Below are positions 62,319-64,000 of a stretch of DNA of 64,000 nt, in pieces; positions within the stretch are counted from its first letter, which is position 1; each line of letters opens with the position of its first letter. The translations under genes were made by a program, and so were the position numbers. Source of the DNA: Devosia epidermidihirudinis. Lineage in GTDB: Bacteria > Pseudomonadota > Alphaproteobacteria > Rhizobiales > Devosiaceae. Location: assembly GCF_000971295.1 (NCBI RefSeq), contig NZ_LANJ01000020.1, positions 55,663 to 119,662 on the forward strand, written 5' to 3'. The notes under the pieces were generated by a model. That model worked only from the letters and a program-made list of their open reading frames with translations. It was not told the DNA's origin and did not search any database.

Positions 62319-62945
62319 TCAGCTTTCGGGGCGGGCAACCGCCCCGATTTCTGCCCGGTCATGATAGACATGATCGACCACGCCCCAGTCACGGGCCTGC
62401 TCTGGCGTCATGAAGTTGTCCCGCTCCAACGCCGCTTCCACTTCCTCATATGTCCGCCCGCAATGCTGGGCATAGATGGTGTTCATGCGCCGCTTGAGGC
62501 GCATGCTTTCCTCGGCATGCAGCATGATATCGGTGACCTTGCCCTGATAGCCGCCGCTCGGCTGATGCAGCATGATCGATGCATTGGGCAGGCAGACGCG
62601 GCTGCCCTTTTCGCCCGCCATCAGCAGGAATGACCCCGCCGACATGGCCATGCCCATGCACAATGTGCCGACGGGCGCGGCGATGAACTGCATCGTGTCA
62701 TACATGGCCAAGGCCGCCGTCACGACGCCACCGGGCGAGTTGATATAAAGGCTTATCTCCTTTTTCGGATTCTCCGACTCAAGGAACAGCAGCTGCGCAC
62801 AGACGAGCGCGGCCATGTTGTCCTCGATCTCACCGTTGACGAAAATGATCCGCTCGCGCAGCAGGCGAGAATAGATATCGAAGGATCGCTCCCCCCGACT
62901 GGATTGTTCGACGACCATAGGGACGAGTGCCATCATGTCGCGCAT
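62319..62945 (-). CDS. ClpP-like ATP-dependent Clp protease proteolytic subunit (paralogue)
   Basis: 208 residues. N-terminal [20 protein letters not shown] and [20 protein letters not shown] are as in ClpP. Catalytic triad appears intact: Ser in [14 protein letters not shown], His in [14 protein letters not shown] and Asp in RDWGVVDHV. However, the usual G-Q-A-A-S-M-G around the nucleophile is G-M-A-M-S-A-G here, and no clpX or trigger factor gene is adjacent. It is therefore read as a second ClpP of the cell rather than the housekeeping copy. Works as a barrel with Clp ATPases in the cytoplasm. Confidence 0.9.
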   Translation of the reverse strand: MRDMMALVPMVVEQSSRGERSFDIYSRLLRERIIFVNGEIEDNMAALVCAQLLFLESENPKKEISLYINSPGGVVTAALAMYDTMQFIAAPVGTLCMGMAMSAGSFLLMAGEKGSRVCLPNASIMLHQPSGGYQGKVTDIMLHAEESMRLKRRMNTIYAQHCGRTYEEVEAALERDNFMTPEQARDWGVVDHVYHDRAEIGAVARPES

Positions 62946-62978
62946 CGGCGATCTCCGTTCAAAAATGAGGTGTGGGTC

Positions 62979-63317
62979 TTAGGCCGCCAGCCGCATGGTT
63001 GGCGCGTTGTTGTTGGCGGCGGCGGGGATGGCCACCGGGGCGTGGGTCAGCCTGAACCAGGTGCCGCCATCGGCCGTGGGCGTCAGGTCGAACGTCACGA
63101 GGCTATCCTCCAGCCCGACGATGGCGCCCTGCCCGGACTCGCGCCAGCGATAGGTCAGCGAGCGATTTTCTTCCGCCGTCACCACCGCCAGCTCATCGCT
63201 CTTGGCGGGCTTGAGCCAGCGCTCGAGATATTCCGGAATGGTCAGCGCGCGCCAGACTTTCTCCGGCGGCGCGTCGAGCGCACATTCAAAGACCAGAGCT
63301 TCGGTATCCGACATCAT
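62979..63317 (-). CDS. SRPBCC/AHSA1-family protein
   Basis: 112 residues. ALVFECALDAPPEKVWRALT is the first strand and helix of the START-like fold, followed by RSLTYRWRESGQGAIVGLED and a closing TWFRLTHAPVAIP. These small lipid- or ligand-binding domains are often coded with ArsR-type regulators, as here: it overlaps the regulator stop (ATGA). The C-terminus is short for AHSA1 proteins. Confidence 0.85.
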   Translation of the reverse strand: MMSDTEALVFECALDAPPEKVWRALTIPEYLERWLKPAKSDELAVVTAEENRSLTYRWRESGQGAIVGLEDSLVTFDLTPTADGGTWFRLTHAPVAIPAAANNNAPTMRLAA

Positions 63318-63628
63318 TGGTCCATCTCCTTGAGCAGATCCTTGAGCGCGCCGATCCGATCGGGCCAGAACGCCCGGTAGCGCGTCAGCCAGTCATGCAG
63401 CGGCGCCATGCCCTCTGGATCAACCCGATAATGGGCAAAGCGCCCCTCGCGGCGTTCGCTGATCAGCCCTGCCCCCCGAAGCACCGCAAGATGCTGCGAC
63501 ATGGCAGGCTGCGAGATGGCAAAGCCTTCGCGCAGATCGGTGGCCGTCATCTCGGCTCCTGCCAGCCGCTCAAGCACCGCGCGACGGGTCGGATCGGCCA
63601 GCACCTTGAAAATATCGACTTCGCTCAT
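63314..63628 (-). CDS. ArsR-family transcriptional regulator
   Basis: 104 residues from ATG 63628. Winged helix: VDIFKVLADPTRRAVLERLA, MTATDLREGFAISQPAMSQH (recognition helix), LAVLRGAGLISERREGRFAH and YRVDPEGMAPLHDWL. It lacks the Cys metal-binding box of ArsR/SmtB sensors and belongs to the group coded next to SRPBCC proteins. A longer reading to 63796 runs into repeat-like DNA and is rejected. A palindrome 8 bp upstream is the likely autoregulatory operator. Confidence 0.9.
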   Translation of the reverse strand: MSEVDIFKVLADPTRRAVLERLAGAEMTATDLREGFAISQPAMSQHLAVLRGAGLISERREGRFAHYRVDPEGMAPLHDWLTRYRAFWPDRIGALKDLLKEMDQ

Positions 63629-63635
63629 GCACACA

Positions 63636-63653
63636 CATAAGCACAGACTTATG
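63636..63653. promoter_or_regulatory. Palindromic operator upstream of the ArsR/SRPBCC operon
   Basis: CATAAG-CACAGA-CTTATG, perfect 6-bp inverted repeat with 6-bp spacer, 8 bp before the regulator start. Fits the kind of site bound by ArsR dimers for autoregulation. Confidence 0.65.
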
Positions 63654-64000
63654 AGTCGATGCAAGAGGCGTGCGAAGGCGCCGTCCGGCGAAGGCGGGGA
63701 TGAACATGCGACAATGGCGAGACCCGGGTCTCGAATGGGTAGTGGAATGGTGAAACCAAGGCCTCGCCACTGTGTCGGGATTTTCCGTACCCGCATCGAG
63801 CGGTCACCCTTTCAGGCTGGGGGTAACCCCGGACCGGTGGTCAGCAGCCGTACGCAAGCCTGGGCGACCCCGTGCTCCCCGACATTCCCCACACTCATCA
63901 CTCGTCATGACCGCGCATGGTGAGGGGATGGGTGGAGTATGCGGGATGGTGGGATGGGGGAGGATAAGGGGGATAGGGGTCGCAGTCGTCTCCCTCCCCC
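63654..64000. other. No gene seen to the right edge
   Basis: About 350 bp without a supported gene on either strand. It has repeat-like elements (for example GAGACCCGGGTCTC at 63719 and CGCCTTCGCACGC-type arms near 63665) and ends in a purine-rich run (GGTGGGATGGGGGAGGATAA). The spurious frames here translate to the low-complexity repeats typical of intergenic palindromes. Confidence 0.6.

Overview
The window looks like chromosomal DNA from a GC-rich alphaproteobacterium of the order Hyphomicrobiales, most likely Devosia or a near relative. This rests on gene content and order (an F1-ATPase inhibitor zeta/DUF1476 gene divergent from purC, then purS, purQ, purL, a BolA protein and a monothiol glutaredoxin), on many dipeptide- and sugar-type ABC importers, and on palindromic intergenic repeats. 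No 16S rRNA is present, so the genus is inference. There is no CRISPR array, integrase, transposase or prophage; one tRNA gene, tRNA-Pro(GGG), is present.

Layout. 1-5968: exopolysaccharide locus (Wzz/GumC-like copolymerase running off the left edge, Wza-like export lipoprotein, GT4 glycosyltransferase, polyprenyl glycosylphosphotransferase, O-antigen-ligase-like protein). 5965-10046: small genes (APH-type kinase, diguanylate cyclase, tRNA-Pro, orphan Fis-type HTH, DUF2147 protein, a 48-residue lipoprotein) and a decayed outer-membrane barrel fragment. 10345-12642: tex. 13041-21260: a peptide-type ABC importer operon with a class V aminotransferase and a HAD phosphatase, divergent from a pyridoxal kinase; four CTAGGC boxes lie between them. 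21432-38224: a DAO-type oxidase, then a catabolic region of three luciferase-like flavin monooxygenases, an M20 deacylase, a GNAT acetyltransferase, an amino-acid ABC importer (permease and ATPase fused), a DUF3088 protein, a complete peptide ABC importer and a DUF1684 protein. 38281-46424: AraC regulator, sugar ABC importer, a Gfo/Idh/MocA-aldo/keto reductase fusion and rpe. 46455-59577: purine genes (purB, purC, purS, purQ, purL) interspersed with GNAT, hydrolase, acyltransferase, Pr6Pr, DJ-1, BolA, HIT, HAD and glutaredoxin genes. 59725-64000: two MFS transporters, a ClpP paralogue, and an ArsR/SRPBCC pair with a palindromic operator.

The most interesting region is 22663-38224. Its enzymes match the set used by Bacillus subtilis (SnaA, CmoO, CmoJ, SndA, Tcy transporter) to salvage sulfur from S-alkylated or S-succinylated cysteines by N-acetylation, flavin-dependent C-S cleavage and deacetylation. 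A 17-bp palindrome of form CTA-N9-TAG stands before the first monooxygenase, the amino-acid importer, the peptide importer and a small divergent ORF, which suggests one regulon. A third monooxygenase, the thioredoxin-like DUF3088 protein, the peptide importer and DUF1684 would be additions to the Bacillus scheme. The function is inferred from family and context only.
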